Assembly: GCF_047200635.1 (NCBI RefSeq)
Contig: NZ_JBJZOI010000012.1
Coordinates: forward strand, 62,001-126,000
DNA: 64,000 nt
From: Saccharopolyspora_C sp047200635
GTDB lineage: Bacteria > Actinomycetota > Actinomycetes > Mycobacteriales > Pseudonocardiaceae
Reading direction: 5' to 3'
Shown here one piece after another: positions 35,378 through 45,688 of this stretch; position 1 is the first letter of the stretch, and the number at the start of each line of letters is the position of its first letter. The position numbers were made by a program, and so were the translations under genes. Below the pieces are notes generated by a model. That model worked only from the letters and a program-made list of their open reading frames with translations. It did not search any database and had not been told where the DNA came from.

Positions 35378-35637
35378 CGAACGACGCGAAGGACGAGCAC
35401 TTCGACCCGGTCGCCGACCACCCCGAGGTCGCCGAGCTCGGCTACGAGCAGGCCAGGGACGAGCTCGCCGAGGTGGTCAAGCGGCTCGAAGCGGGCGGGT
35501 TGTCCCTGGAGGAGTCGCTGGCGCTCTGGGAGCGCGGCGAGGCCCTGGCGACGGTGTGCGAGCGGCACCTCGCGGGCGCCCGGGAACGGGTGGATCGCGC
35601 CCTCGCGTCGGTGGAGGAGCCCGGCGAGCGGGGGTAG
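35374..35637 (+). CDS. xseB: Exodeoxyribonuclease VII small subunit
   Basis: An 87-residue small subunit that binds the XseA arms and is needed for activity. The signature is LGYEQARDELAEVVKRLEAG, then GLSLEESLALWERGEALATV and CERHLAGARERVDRAL. Length is normal for the family. Start GTG overlaps the preceding stop by four bases. Downstream, 120 bp separate it from glpX, with no clear terminator. Confidence 0.94.
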   Translation: MTNDAKDEHFDPVADHPEVAELGYEQARDELAEVVKRLEAGGLSLEESLALWERGEALATVCERHLAGARERVDRALASVEEPGERG

Positions 35638-35757
35638 TGGGCTCGCCCACGTGGACCGGCCCGGGGGTGGGCCGTCTGCGAAGATCCCGGTGACGAGCAG
35701 GGCGCGCGGGCTGGCGCGCCGTGCCGACGGAGTCAGCTCGCCCTACCGGGAGGCACG

Positions 35758-36798
35758 ATGAGCACGTCCACCACGCACGGCCGCCACGAGGCGCCCGACC
35801 GCAACCTGGCCCTGGAGCTGGTCCGGGTCACCGAGGCCGCCGCGATGGCCGCGGGCCGCTGGGTGGGGCGCGGCGACAAGAACTCGGGCGACGGCGCCGC
35901 CGTGGACGCGATGCGCAAGCTCATCAGCACCGTGTCGATGCGCGGTGTCGTGGTCATCGGCGAGGGCGAGAAGGACGAGGCGCCCATGCTGTTCAACGGC
36001 GAGGAGGTCGGCAACGGCAACGGCCCCGACGTGGACGTCGCCGTGGACCCGATCGACGGAACCACGCTGCTCAGCAAGGGGATGCCGAACGCGCTGGCGG
36101 TGCTGGCCGTCGCCGAGCGCGGCGCCATGTTCGACCCGTCCGCGGTGTTCTACATGGAGAAGCTGGCCGTCGGCCCGGAGGCGGCGGGCGTGGTGGACCT
36201 GACCGCGCCGACCGGGGAGAACATCCGCCGGGTGGCGAAGGCCAAGCACATCGACGTCTCCGACGTCACGGTGTGCATCCTGGACCGGCCCCGGCACGAG
36301 GACTTGGTCCGCGAGGTCCGCGAGGCGGGCGCCCGGATCCAGTTCATCTCCGACGGCGACGTGGCGGGCGCGATCGCCGCGGCCCGCCCGGACAGCGGCG
36401 TCGACATGCTGATCGGCATCGGCGGCACGCCCGAGGGCATCATCACCGCCGCGGCGCTCAAGTGCCTCGACGGGGAGATCCAGACCCGGCTGTGGCCGAA
36501 GGACGACGCGGAGCGGCAGCAGGCGATCGACGCCGGGCACGACGTGGGGCAGGTGCTGACCACCTCGGACCTGGTGCGCGGCGACAACGTGTTCTTCTGC
36601 GCCACCGGCATCACCGACGGCGCGCTGCTCAAGGGCGTGCACTACCGCGCGAACCGGTGCACCACGCAGTCGATCGTGATGCGCTCGAAGTCGGGGACGG
36701 TGCGCGTCGTGGAGGGCGCCCACCGCCTGACGAAGCTGCGCGAGTACTCCGACGTGGACCTCGGCGGCGAGAGCGCGCGGCACGGCCTGCTGCCCTGA
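35758..36798 (+). CDS. glpX: Fructose-1,6-bisphosphatase class II
   Basis: A 346-residue Li-sensitive-type phosphatase used in gluconeogenesis. Motifs: WVGRGDKNSGDGAAVDAMRK, GEGEKDEAPMLFNGEEVG with the metal-binding acidic residues, and VDVAVDPIDGTTLLSKGMPN. The central part has FISDGDVAGAIAAA and IGIGGTPEGIITAAALKC. GGGAGG precedes the ATG. Class II is the only fructose bisphosphatase in most actinobacteria, and the position matches M. tuberculosis Rv1099c. Confidence 0.97.
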   Translation: MSTSTTHGRHEAPDRNLALELVRVTEAAAMAAGRWVGRGDKNSGDGAAVDAMRKLISTVSMRGVVVIGEGEKDEAPMLFNGEEVGNGNGPDVDVAVDPIDGTTLLSKGMPNALAVLAVAERGAMFDPSAVFYMEKLAVGPEAAGVVDLTAPTGENIRRVAKAKHIDVSDVTVCILDRPRHEDLVREVREAGARIQFISDGDVAGAIAAARPDSGVDMLIGIGGTPEGIITAAALKCLDGEIQTRLWPKDDAERQQAIDAGHDVGQVLTTSDLVRGDNVFFCATGITDGALLKGVHYRANRCTTQSIVMRSKSGTVRVVEGAHRLTKLREYSDVDLGGESARHGLLP

Positions 36799-36809
36799 TC
36801 CCGGTCACC

Positions 36810-36842
36810 GGCGGACCGCTCGCACCTCGCGGGCGGTCCGCC
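36810..36842 (+). terminator. Hairpin terminator after glpX
   Basis: A 9-bp stem GGCGGACCG / CGGTCCGCC with a 15-base loop, 11 bp after the glpX stop. No T run follows. The rest of the 304-bp gap to the protease holds a second inverted repeat listed separately. Confidence 0.6.
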
Positions 36843-36992
36843 GTCGCACGTCCGGGGGCGGGTGAGCCGGTACTTTTTCCCGTTCTTTCCCGAGCCCGCC
36901 GATCGGCCGATGCGTGACCTGCGGAGACCTCGGATCGGCCGCCGCGGCACAGCCGTTGGAGCGATTCAGACCCCGCCATAAGTGGGTGCCTC

Positions 36993-37031
36993 GGCCGAGT
37001 GAACGTCCTTACCGTCGGTCGTCACTCGGCC
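36993..37031. promoter_or_regulatory. Inverted repeat upstream of the secreted protease gene
   Basis: Perfect 10-bp arms GGCCGAGTGA (36993-37002) and TCACTCGGCC (37022-37031) with 19 bases between, ending 71 bp before the protease ATG. It may be an operator or a 5' leader hairpin. It is not followed by a T run, so a terminator is less likely. Confidence 0.4.
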
Positions 37032-37102
37032 CGCCGCACCGGGACCGGGTTGACCACCACCGGCCGCTTCCCAGGGTCGGCACACGGAAGGACTCGTCCC
37101 CC

Positions 37103-37846
37103 ATGCGCACACGCTCCCTGCTCACCGGAGTGCTCGCCGCGGGCGCCGCCCTCGCACTGGCCACCCCCGCCTCGGCCGCCCAGGACCCCACCCCGATGGT
37201 GATCGGCGGTCACGACGCGACCGAGACCTACTCGTTCATGGTCTCGCTGCAGTCCGGCGGCGGGCACATCTGCGGCGCCTCGCTGATCGAGGCGGACTGG
37301 GCGGTCACCGCCGCGCACTGCGTCGAGGGCAGCCAGCCCGCCGACCTCTCGGTGCGCGTCGGCAGCCTGGAGCACGCCTCCGGCGGTGAGGAGGCGGGGG
37401 TCTCCGACATCTCCGTGCACCCCTCCGCCGACCTCGCGGTGATCAAGCTGGACTCGCAGGTCTCCGCCGAGCCGATCTCGATCGCCGAGGAGTCCGGCGA
37501 GACCGGCACCGAGACCCGCATCATCGGCTGGGGCCAGACCACCCCGAAGCCGGGCGGTGAGGCCCCCTCGACGCTGCAGGAGCTGGACACCTCGATCGTC
37601 GACGACGGCGACTGCTCCGGCATCACCGGCGAGAGCGAGATCTGCACCTCGAACCCGGGCGGCGACTCCGGCGCCTGCTACGGCGACTCCGGCGGCCCGC
37701 AGATCAAGGGCACCGAGGGCTCCTGGGAGCTGATCGGCGCGACCAGCCGCGCGGGCAACAGCGACTCGACCTGCGCGACCGGCCCGTCGATCTACACCGA
37801 CGTCTCGGCGCTGTCCTCCTGGGTGGAGGAGAACACCGCGGCCTGA
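37103..37846 (+). CDS. Secreted S1 (chymotrypsin-like) serine protease
   Basis: A 248-residue exported protease. The signal peptide ends near ASA-AQ at residue 26, and the mature chain starts close to MVIGGHDAT. The catalytic triad is His72 (VTAAHC), Asp110 (PSADLAVIKL) and Ser196 (GDSGGP). Paired cysteines fit S1A disulfides. The residue six positions before the serine, which sets S1 specificity, is Gly190 and not the Asp of trypsin, so cleavage after Lys/Arg is not assured. It is a monocistronic insertion between glpX and fumC, flanked by hairpins. Confidence 0.93.
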   Translation: MRTRSLLTGVLAAGAALALATPASAAQDPTPMVIGGHDATETYSFMVSLQSGGGHICGASLIEADWAVTAAHCVEGSQPADLSVRVGSLEHASGGEEAGVSDISVHPSADLAVIKLDSQVSAEPISIAEESGETGTETRIIGWGQTTPKPGGEAPSTLQELDTSIVDDGDCSGITGESEICTSNPGGDSGACYGDSGGPQIKGTEGSWELIGATSRAGNSDSTCATGPSIYTDVSALSSWVEENTAA

Positions 37847-37862
37847 CCGGGCCCCGCAGACC

Positions 37863-37890
37863 GGCCGCCCTTCCCCTGGGGAGGGCGGCC
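37863..37890 (+). terminator. Hairpin terminator after the protease gene
   Basis: GGCCGCCC-TTCCCC pairs with GGGGAGGGCGGCC, allowing one bulged base, 17 bp after the protease stop. A strong GC stem with a very short loop. It lies between convergent genes. Confidence 0.65.
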
Positions 37891-37902
37891 GTTCCACGTC
37901 CG

Positions 37903-37948
37903 GTGAGCGGACCGTTCGCCCAGCCGACCGGACGGACGGTCCGCTCAC
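37903..37948. repeat. Single copy of the paired inverted repeat family
   Basis: Arms GTGAGCGGACCGTTCGCCC (37903-37921) and GGACGGACGGTCCGCTCAC (37930-37948) are separated by 8 bp. They match the units clustered at 11898-12155. This hairpin sits directly against the stop codon of the leftward reductase gene, so it probably ends that transcript. Its presence at two unrelated places marks a dispersed repeat family. Confidence 0.85.
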
Positions 37949-37949
37949 C

Positions 37950-38924
37950 TCACCCCCGGTCCGACGAGTGGCCCGGGAAGAGGTGGGCGGTGGGGTCGAG
38001 CGCGGTGGCGATGTTGTTCACCGCCGTGGCCGCCTCGCCGAAGCCGGTGGCGATGAGCTTGACCTTCCCCGGGTAGGTCGCCACGTCCCCCGCCGCGTAG
38101 ATCCGCTCGCGGTTGGTGCGCATCGTGCTGTCCACGACGATCGAGCGCTTCTCCAGCTCCAGGCCCCAGGACCGGATCGGCCCCAGGTCGGCGGTGAACC
38201 CGAGCGCGGCCACCACGGTCTGCGCGGGCAGCACCCGCCGCCGGCCGCCGAGCTCCAGCTCGACCTCGCGCACCCCGTTCGCGTCCCCGCGCACCTCGGC
38301 CACCTCCGCGTCGGTGACGAGCTCGACCCCGAGCGCCTCGACCTCCCGCACCAGGCCGGGATGCGCGCGGAACCGCGCCCTGCGGTGCACGAGGGTGATG
38401 CTGCGGGCGAGCGGGTGCAGCGCCAGCACCCAGTCGAACGCCGAGTCCCCGCCGCCCACGACGACCACGTCCTGCCCCCGGTGCGCGGCGAGCTCCGGCA
38501 CGAAGTGCACGACACCGCGCCCGAGCCAGTCCCGCGCGGCCGGCAGCGGACGCGGGGAGAACTCCCCGATGCCCGCGGTGATGAGCACCGCCCGCGCCAG
38601 CACCGGGGACGCCCCGACCAGCACCCGCGCGGCTCCGTCCACCCAGGACAGCTCGGTGGCGTCCGCGCCCAGCAGGTAGCGCGGTTCGTACGGCGCGGCC
38701 TGCGCCACCAGCGCGGCCACCAGGTCGCGCCCGCGCACCGCGGGGAACCCGGCCACGTCGAAGATCTGCTTCTCGGGGTACATCGCGGTGATCTGCCCGC
38801 CCGGCTCGGGCAGCGAGTCCACCACCGCCACCGACAGGCCGCGGAACCCCGCGTAGTACGCGGCGAACAGCCCGGCGGGCCCCGCCCCCACCACCAGGAG
38901 ATCGACTTCGACCGGCCCGGACAT
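37950..38924 (-). CDS. Ferredoxin-NADP+ reductase type 2 (TrxB-like fold)
   Basis: A 324-residue FAD/NAD(P) oxidoreductase. The N-terminal FAD motif is LLVVGAGPAGLFAAYYAGFR, followed by LPEPGGQITAMYPEKQIFDV, a pattern typical of FNR2 enzymes such as YumC. The NADP-binding motif is VVVVGGGDSAFDWVLAL. The thioredoxin-reductase CxxC is absent, which separates it from TrxB. The C-terminus carries IYAAGDVATYPGKVKLIATG. It would pass electrons between NADPH and ferredoxin. Start ATG at MSGP was chosen; GTG two codons earlier is possible. Divergent from fumC. Confidence 0.88.
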   Translation of the reverse strand: MSGPVEVDLLVVGAGPAGLFAAYYAGFRGLSVAVVDSLPEPGGQITAMYPEKQIFDVAGFPAVRGRDLVAALVAQAAPYEPRYLLGADATELSWVDGAARVLVGASPVLARAVLITAGIGEFSPRPLPAARDWLGRGVVHFVPELAAHRGQDVVVVGGGDSAFDWVLALHPLARSITLVHRRARFRAHPGLVREVEALGVELVTDAEVAEVRGDANGVREVELELGGRRRVLPAQTVVAALGFTADLGPIRSWGLELEKRSIVVDSTMRTNRERIYAAGDVATYPGKVKLIATGFGEAATAVNNIATALDPTAHLFPGHSSDRG

Positions 38925-39108
38925 GCCCACCCCGCTCGCGACGTCGCATCGTGGATCGCGTCCGAGCCTAGACCCGGGACCCGGTCCGCGCGGGAGGAAC
39001 GATCTCCGTCACCGTCACCGGTCCAGCGCACGACGGGCGCGGGCCCGGGCGGCCGGAGTGGCTCGCCCCATACTGACCGGGACCGCTCCGGCGGAGGACA
39101 CTTCGTTC

Positions 39109-40503
<1,395 letters not shown>

Positions 40504-40659
40504 GCCGGGAGGCCGTGCGCCACACCACCGGGCGCGGCGCACGGCCGGATCCGGAGCACCCCCAGCGGTTCCGGATCACAGGTGGGACGCACCGCTGCGG
40601 GGCCCGGTTCCGCCGGTCGTGCGCGAATTTCCGCCCCGGAGGGGCACCATGAGGGCGTG

Positions 40660-42198
40660 GTGCACCTGCACGCGGTCGTGGCCGCCTCCGCCGAAGTCGC
40701 GGCCACCCGGGCCCGCGGCTCGAAGGTCGCCGCCATAGCCGGCCTGCTGGCCTCCCTCGACGCGGAGGAGGTCCGCCCCGCCACCGCGCTGCTCTCGGGT
40801 GAGCTGCCGGGCGGCCGGGTCGGGGTGGGCTGGTCGGCGCTGTCGGCGCTGGACGTCGCGCCCGCTCCGCGCCCCGCGCTCGGGGTGCTCGACGTGGCCG
40901 CCGCGATCGGCGAGCTGCGCGACGTCTCCGGCACCGGCTCCGCGCGGCGGCGCGGTGAGCTGCTGCGCCAGCTGTTCGGGGCGGCGACGGCCGCTGAGCA
41001 GGACTTCCTGCTCAGGCTCCTCGGCGGCGAGCTCCGCCAAGGCGCGTTGGAAGGCGTGATGCTCGAAGCCGTCGCGCGGGCCGCCGAGGTACCGGCGGCC
41101 GCGGTGCGCAGGGCCTTCATGCTGTCGGGTCAGCTGCCCGCCACGGCCGAGGCCGCGCTGCGAGGCGGCTCGGCCGCGCTGGCCGCGGTGCGGCTGGAGG
41201 TCGGGAGGCCGCTGCGGCCGATGCTCGCCTCCCCCGCCGACGCCCTCGACGCGGCCCTGGCCGAACTCGGCGCCTGCGTGGTCGAGCACAAGCTGGACGG
41301 CGCCCGGATCCAGGTCCACCGCTCGGGCGAGCGGGTGCGGGTCTACACCCGCGCTCTGCGGGAGATCACGGAGCAGGTCCCCGAGCTGGTGGAGCTCGCG
41401 CTCGGCCTGGACTGCGACTCGGTGGTGCTCGACGGGGAGGCGCTCGCGCTCACCGACTCCGGCCGCCCGCGCCCGTTCCAGGAGACGATGGCGCGCTTCG
41501 GCGCGCGCGGTCCCCGCGACGAGATCCTGCGGCCGCACTTCTTCGACTGCTTGCACCTGGACGGCGCGGACCTCGTCGACGAGCCGCTGCACCGGCGGCT
41601 CGACGCGCTCGCGCGCGTCGCCCCGGGTCACCGCGTCCCCGGCGTGCGCCCGGGCTCGGCGCGGGAGGCGGCGGCGGTGCTGGACGACGCGCTCGCCGCG
41701 GGCCACGAGGGCGTCGTGGCGAAGGACCTCGATTCGCCCTACGCGGCCGGCCGGCGGGGCCGGGCCTGGCGCAAGATCAAGCCCGCGCACTCGCTGGACC
41801 TCGTGGTGCTGGCCGCGGAGTGGGGTCACGGGCGGCGCACCGGGCTGCTGTCCAACCTGCACCTGGGAGCCCGCGATCCCGACGGCGGTCCACCGATCAT
41901 GGTCGGCAAGACCTTCAAGGGCCTCACCGATGAGCTGCTCGCCTGGCAGACGGCCGAGCTGCCGCGGCACGAGACGCACCGCGATCGCTGGGCCGTGCAC
42001 CTGCGCCCCGAGCTCGTGGTGGAGATCGAGCTGGACGGCGTCCAGGTCAGCACCCGCTACCCCGGCGGCGTGGCGCTGCGCTTCGCGCGCGTCCTGCGCT
42101 ACCGCCCGGACAAGGCAGCGGGCCAGGCCGACACCGTCGACTCGGTGCGGGCCATGCTGCCGGGCGGGCGGGTCCCGGATGAGAAGCTGGAGCCATGA
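40660..42198 (+). CDS. ATP-dependent DNA ligase (LigB-type)
   Basis: A 512-residue ligase. An N-terminal helical domain (about 170 residues) precedes the adenylation domain with motif I EHKLDGARIQVHRSG (Lys211 as adenylated residue). Motif III is in LHLDGADLVD, motif IV near GHEGVVAKDLDSPYAAGRRG, motif V in WRKIKPAHSLDLVVL, and a C-terminal OB fold follows. It is of the LigB type found in mycobacteria. Adjacent GTG codons at 40657 and 40660 are both possible starts. It is not part of the mycobacterial order here, so its presence next to fumC is an insertion. Stop overlaps the DUF4288 start. Confidence 0.92.
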   Translation: MHLHAVVAASAEVAATRARGSKVAAIAGLLASLDAEEVRPATALLSGELPGGRVGVGWSALSALDVAPAPRPALGVLDVAAAIGELRDVSGTGSARRRGELLRQLFGAATAAEQDFLLRLLGGELRQGALEGVMLEAVARAAEVPAAAVRRAFMLSGQLPATAEAALRGGSAALAAVRLEVGRPLRPMLASPADALDAALAELGACVVEHKLDGARIQVHRSGERVRVYTRALREITEQVPELVELALGLDCDSVVLDGEALALTDSGRPRPFQETMARFGARGPRDEILRPHFFDCLHLDGADLVDEPLHRRLDALARVAPGHRVPGVRPGSAREAAAVLDDALAAGHEGVVAKDLDSPYAAGRRGRAWRKIKPAHSLDLVVLAAEWGHGRRTGLLSNLHLGARDPDGGPPIMVGKTFKGLTDELLAWQTAELPRHETHRDRWAVHLRPELVVEIELDGVQVSTRYPGGVALRFARVLRYRPDKAAGQADTVDSVRAMLPGGRVPDEKLEP

Positions 42199-42620
42199 GC
42201 ACCCCCAGCGACGACGAGCAGGTCGGCTCGATCGACATCGGTTCGGGCAGCATCGACCCGCGCGACTTCCAGGCCAGCACCTCCTCGGCCGAGGCCGAGT
42301 TCTACGTGGCGCTGCTGCTCATCGAGATCTCCTCCGAGTCCGCCGCCGAACCCCAGCTCTACGAGGAATCGTTCGTGCTGGTCAAGGCCGAGTCGGACGA
42401 GGAGGCGCGGGAGAAGGCCGTCGGTTACGGCAAGCAGCAGGGCGCGAGCTACCCGAACGAGGACGGCGAGATCGTCACCTGGAAGTTCAAGGAGCTCGTC
42501 GAGGTGAAGAAGGTCGAGGACGCCACCTTCGACGACGGCGCGGAGCTCTACAGCCGCTTCTTCCGCAACTACTCCGCGTACCGCTCCTTCGAGCCGATGC
42601 TCAGCGGCGAGGAGATCTGA
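42195..42620 (+). CDS. DUF4288-family protein
   Basis: A 141-residue cytosolic protein. The DUF4288 core is at residues 35-135: FYVALLLIEISSESAAEPQL, EESFVLVKAESDEEAREKAV and WKFKELVEVKKVEDATFDDG. The N-terminal 30 residues are low complexity. ATGA overlap with the DNA ligase stop shows translational coupling. Function unknown. Confidence 0.8.
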   Translation: MSTPSDDEQVGSIDIGSGSIDPRDFQASTSSAEAEFYVALLLIEISSESAAEPQLYEESFVLVKAESDEEAREKAVGYGKQQGASYPNEDGEIVTWKFKELVEVKKVEDATFDDGAELYSRFFRNYSAYRSFEPMLSGEEI

Positions 42621-42828
42621 CCGGCCCCCGAAGCGGGGCGTCCGGCGGGCGCCCCGGCGGGATTCCACGCCCCAGCGGAGCGCGGCGGGGTGCGGGCGCG
42701 GCCCGGTTCGCCGCGGCGGGGCGGGGGCGAGGTCGTCCTCCGATCGGGCAGCTGAACCGGTCGAGCCGTGCGGTCCCCCTCCGCGAAGGGGGCGTCCGGG
42801 CTGGTCCCGGCACGTAGGGTGGCGGCTT

Positions 42829-44268
42829 GTGCAGTTCTTGAACGGGCAGCAGCCCACCACCGACCTGACCTACGACGACGTCTTCCTGGCACCGCGCCGC
42901 TCCGGCGTGGAGTCCCGGTTCGACGTCGACCTCGCCACCTCCGACGGGACGGGTGCGACGCTGCCCATCGTGGTGGCCAACATGACCGCCGTGGCGGGCC
43001 GCCGGATGGCCGAGACCGTGGCCCGGCGCGGCGGGCTCGTCGTGCTCCCGCAGGACGTCGCCCCCGAAGCGGTCGCCGAGATCGTCTCCTGGGTGAAGGA
43101 GCGGCACTCCGTCTGGGACACGCCGCTGGTGCTGCGCCCGGACGACGCGGTGGCCGACGTGCTCAACCTGCTCCCGAAGCGCTCGCACGGCGCCGTCGTC
43201 GTGGTCGACGAGGACCACCGGCCGGTCGGCGTGGTCGACGAGGCCGCCTGCGGCGGGGTGGACCGGTTCGCCCGGGTCGGCGAGGTCGCCGACCCGGCGC
43301 CCCTGGTGCTGGCGCTGGACACGAAGCCGCGCGAGGTCTTCGAGCAGCTGGACCGCCAGGGCAGGCAGGTCGCGCTCGCCGTGGACGCCGACGGCAGGCT
43401 CGCCGGCATCCTCACCCAGCGCGGCTCGCTGCGCGCCGAGGTCTACGCCCCCGCCGTCGACGGCGCGGGCAGGCTGCGGGTCGCCGCGGCGGTCGGCGTC
43501 AACGGCGACGTGCCGGGCAAGGCCGCCGCGCTGCTCACCGCCGGGGTCGACGCGCTGGTCGTGGACACCGCGCACGGCCACCAGGAAAAGATGATCAGCG
43601 CGTTGCGCGCGGTGCGCGAGCTCGGGCCGCGGGTCCCGCTCGTGGCGGGCAACGTGGTCACCGCCGAGGGGGTGCGCGACCTCGTCGAGGCGGGCGCGGA
43701 CGTGATCAAGGTCGGAGTCGGCCCCGGCGCCATGTGCACCACCCGCATGATGACCGGCGTCGGCCGCCCGCAGTTCTCCGCCGTCGCCGAGTGCGCGGCC
43801 GCCGCCCGCGAGCTCGGCAAGCACGTGTGGGCCGACGGCGGGGTGCGGCACCCGCGCGACGTGGCCCTGGCGCTGGCCGCGGGCGCCGCTTCGGTGATGG
43901 TCGGCTCCTGGTTCGCCGGTACCCACGAATCGCCCGGCGACCTGCTGCGCGACGAGCACGGCCGGGCCTACAAGGAGTCCTTCGGCATGGCCTCCAAGCG
44001 CGCGGTGGGGGCCCGGACCCGCGCCGACAGCGCCTTCGACCGGGCCCGCAAGGCCCTCTACGAGGAGGGCATCTCCAGCTCCCGGATGAAGATCGATCCG
44101 AGGCGGCCCGGCGTCGAGGACCTGCTGGACGAGATCAGCTCGGGCCTGCGCTCGTCCTGCACCTACGCCGGAGCGCGCACCCTGGCCGAGTTCCACGAGC
44201 GGGCCCTGGTGGGCATCCAGTCCGCCGCGGGCTTCGCCGAGGGCCGCCCGCTGCCGACCGGCTGGTGA
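42829..44268 (+). CDS. guaB1: GuaB1-family GMP reductase / IMPDH-related protein with CBS domains
   Basis: A 479-residue TIM-barrel enzyme of the IMPDH/GMPR superfamily. The barrel has LTYDDVFLAPRRSGVESRFD, IVVANMTAVAGRRMAETVAR, VDTAHGHQEKMISALRAV and KVGVGPGAMCTTRMMTGVGR with catalytic Cys303. Two CBS domains sit at about residues 95-215. The mycobacterial orthologue (Rv1843c) has been shown to act as a GMP reductase rather than an IMP dehydrogenase, so purine salvage is the likely role. Start is GTG. Monocistronic; hairpin downstream. Confidence 0.88.
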   Translation: MQFLNGQQPTTDLTYDDVFLAPRRSGVESRFDVDLATSDGTGATLPIVVANMTAVAGRRMAETVARRGGLVVLPQDVAPEAVAEIVSWVKERHSVWDTPLVLRPDDAVADVLNLLPKRSHGAVVVVDEDHRPVGVVDEAACGGVDRFARVGEVADPAPLVLALDTKPREVFEQLDRQGRQVALAVDADGRLAGILTQRGSLRAEVYAPAVDGAGRLRVAAAVGVNGDVPGKAAALLTAGVDALVVDTAHGHQEKMISALRAVRELGPRVPLVAGNVVTAEGVRDLVEAGADVIKVGVGPGAMCTTRMMTGVGRPQFSAVAECAAAARELGKHVWADGGVRHPRDVALALAAGAASVMVGSWFAGTHESPGDLLRDEHGRAYKESFGMASKRAVGARTRADSAFDRARKALYEEGISSSRMKIDPRRPGVEDLLDEISSGLRSSCTYAGARTLAEFHERALVGIQSAAGFAEGRPLPTGW

Positions 44269-44273
44269 GCGGA

Positions 44274-44310
44274 CGGGCCGCCCTCCCGGGAGCCCCGGGG
44301 GGACGGCCCG
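44274..44310. terminator. Bidirectional hairpin between guaB1 and phoH2
   Basis: CGGGCCG (44274-44280) pairs with CGGCCCG (44304-44310), with a further GC-rich stem inside. It lies between the stops of two convergent genes. Confidence 0.6.
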
Positions 44311-44317
44311 CGACCGG

Positions 44318-45688
44318 TCACGGCGTGAACTCGCCCTCCAGCATCTCGGTCACCAGCGCCGCCACCGGCGAGCGCTCCGAGCGGGTGAGCGTGACGTGCG
44401 CGAACAGCGGGTGACCCTTCAGCTTCTCGATCACCGCGGCCACCCCGTCGTGCCGCCCCACGCGCAGGTTGTCCCGCTGCGCGACGTCGTGGGTGAGCAC
44501 CACCCGGGAGTTCGCCCCGAGCCGGGACAGCACGGTGAGCAGCACGTTGCGCTCCAGCGACTGCGCCTCGTCCACGATCACGAACGAGTCGTGCAGCGAC
44601 CGGCCCCGGATGTGGGTCAGCGGCAGCACCTCGAGCATTCCCCGGTCGGTGAGCTCGTCGAGGACGTTCTCGCTGGCCAGCGCGCCCAAGGTGTCGAACA
44701 CCGCCTGCGCCCAGGGCTGCATCTTCTCGTTCTCGCTGCCGGGCAGGTAGCCGAGCTCCTGGCCGCCCACCGCGTACACCGGGCGGAAGACCACGACCTT
44801 GCGGTGCTGCTGGCGCTCCAGCACCGCCTCCAGGCCGGCGCACAGCGCCAGCGCCGACTTCCCGGTGCCCGCCCGGCCGCCGAGCGAGACGATCCCGACG
44901 TCCGGGTCCAGCAGCAGGTCCAGCGCGATCCGCTGCTCGGCGGAGCGGCCGTGCAGGCCGAACGCCTCCCGGTCCCCGCGCACGAGCTTCACCTGCTTGT
45001 CCGCGGTGACCCGGCCCAGCGCGCTCTGGGTGCCGGCCAGCAACCGCAGCCCGGTGTTCGCGGGCAGGTCCTTGGCCTCGTCGAGCTCGACCTCACCACC
45101 CTTGAACAGCGCGTCCACCGACTCCGGTGGGACGTCCAGGTCCGCCATCCCGGACCAGCCGGTCGACACCACGTCCTGGGCGCGGTACTCGTCCGCCTCC
45201 AGCGCGACCGACGCCGCCTTCACCCGCAGCGGCATGTCCTTCGTGACCAGCGTGACCCGATGACCGTCCGCGGCCAGGTTCAGCGAGCACGCCAGGATCC
45301 GGGCGTCGTTGGAGTCGGTGCGGAAGCCTGGTGGCAGCACCTGGGGATCCGAGTGGTTGAGCTCCACGTGCAGCGTGCCGCCGAGCGCACCGATCTGCAC
45401 CGGCGCGTCCAAGCGCCCGTGCTCGACGCGCAGCTCGTCGAGACCCCGCAGGGCCTCCCTGGCGAACCAGCCGAGCTCCGGGTGATGCCGCTTCGCCTCG
45501 AGTTCGCTGATCACGACCAGCGGGAGCACCACGCGGTGCTCGGCGAAGCGGGTCATCGCCCACGGATCGGACAGCAGCACCGAGGTGTCGAGCACGTACG
45601 TGCGGATCTCCGTCGAAGCTGCGTCGCCTGCGGTGACCTCGGCCTGAGCCGGGTGTTCCGCTGCGTCCTGGGAACGTCGTGTGGTCAC
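44318..45688 (-). CDS. phoH2: PIN-PhoH fusion ATPase/RNase (PhoH2)
   Basis: A 456-residue protein that fuses an N-terminal PIN ribonuclease domain (YVLDTSVLLSDPWAMTRF, VVLPLVVISELEAKRHHPEL, SNDARILACSLNLA) to a C-terminal PhoH ATPase (Walker A GRAGTGKSALALCAGLEAV near residue 272; Walker B DSFVIVDEAQSLE). Mycobacterial PhoH2 is an RNA helicase/RNase with a short antitoxin-like gene upstream. GTG with GAGGGAG was chosen as start because the longer frame has no ribosome binding site. No partner ORF could be seen upstream. Position matches Rv1095. Confidence 0.92.
   Translation of the reverse strand: MTTRRSQDAAEHPAQAEVTAGDAASTEIRTYVLDTSVLLSDPWAMTRFAEHRVVLPLVVISELEAKRHHPELGWFAREALRGLDELRVEHGRLDAPVQIGALGGTLHVELNHSDPQVLPPGFRTDSNDARILACSLNLAADGHRVTLVTKDMPLRVKAASVALEADEYRAQDVVSTGWSGMADLDVPPESVDALFKGGEVELDEAKDLPANTGLRLLAGTQSALGRVTADKQVKLVRGDREAFGLHGRSAEQRIALDLLLDPDVGIVSLGGRAGTGKSALALCAGLEAVLERQQHRKVVVFRPVYAVGGQELGYLPGSENEKMQPWAQAVFDTLGALASENVLDELTDRGMLEVLPLTHIRGRSLHDSFVIVDEAQSLERNVLLTVLSRLGANSRVVLTHDVAQRDNLRVGRHDGVAAVIEKLKGHPLFAHVTLTRSERSPVAALVTEMLEGEFTP

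Noticed and set aside
37950..38924. Thioredoxin reductase annotation for the FAD enzyme
   Set aside because: The redox-active CxxC of TrxB is missing and the YPEKQIFDV segment is typical of ferredoxin-NADP reductase type 2.
40649..40657. ATG at 40649 as start of the DNA ligase
   Set aside because: It is out of frame with the ligase; GTG 40657/40660 is in frame and is followed by the ligase N-terminus.
44266..44280. GTGAGCGGACGGGCCG resembles the start of the 19-bp repeat unit
   Set aside because: It includes the guaB1 stop codon and pairs with CGGCCCG as an ordinary terminator; the GGACCGTTCG core of the repeat family is missing.
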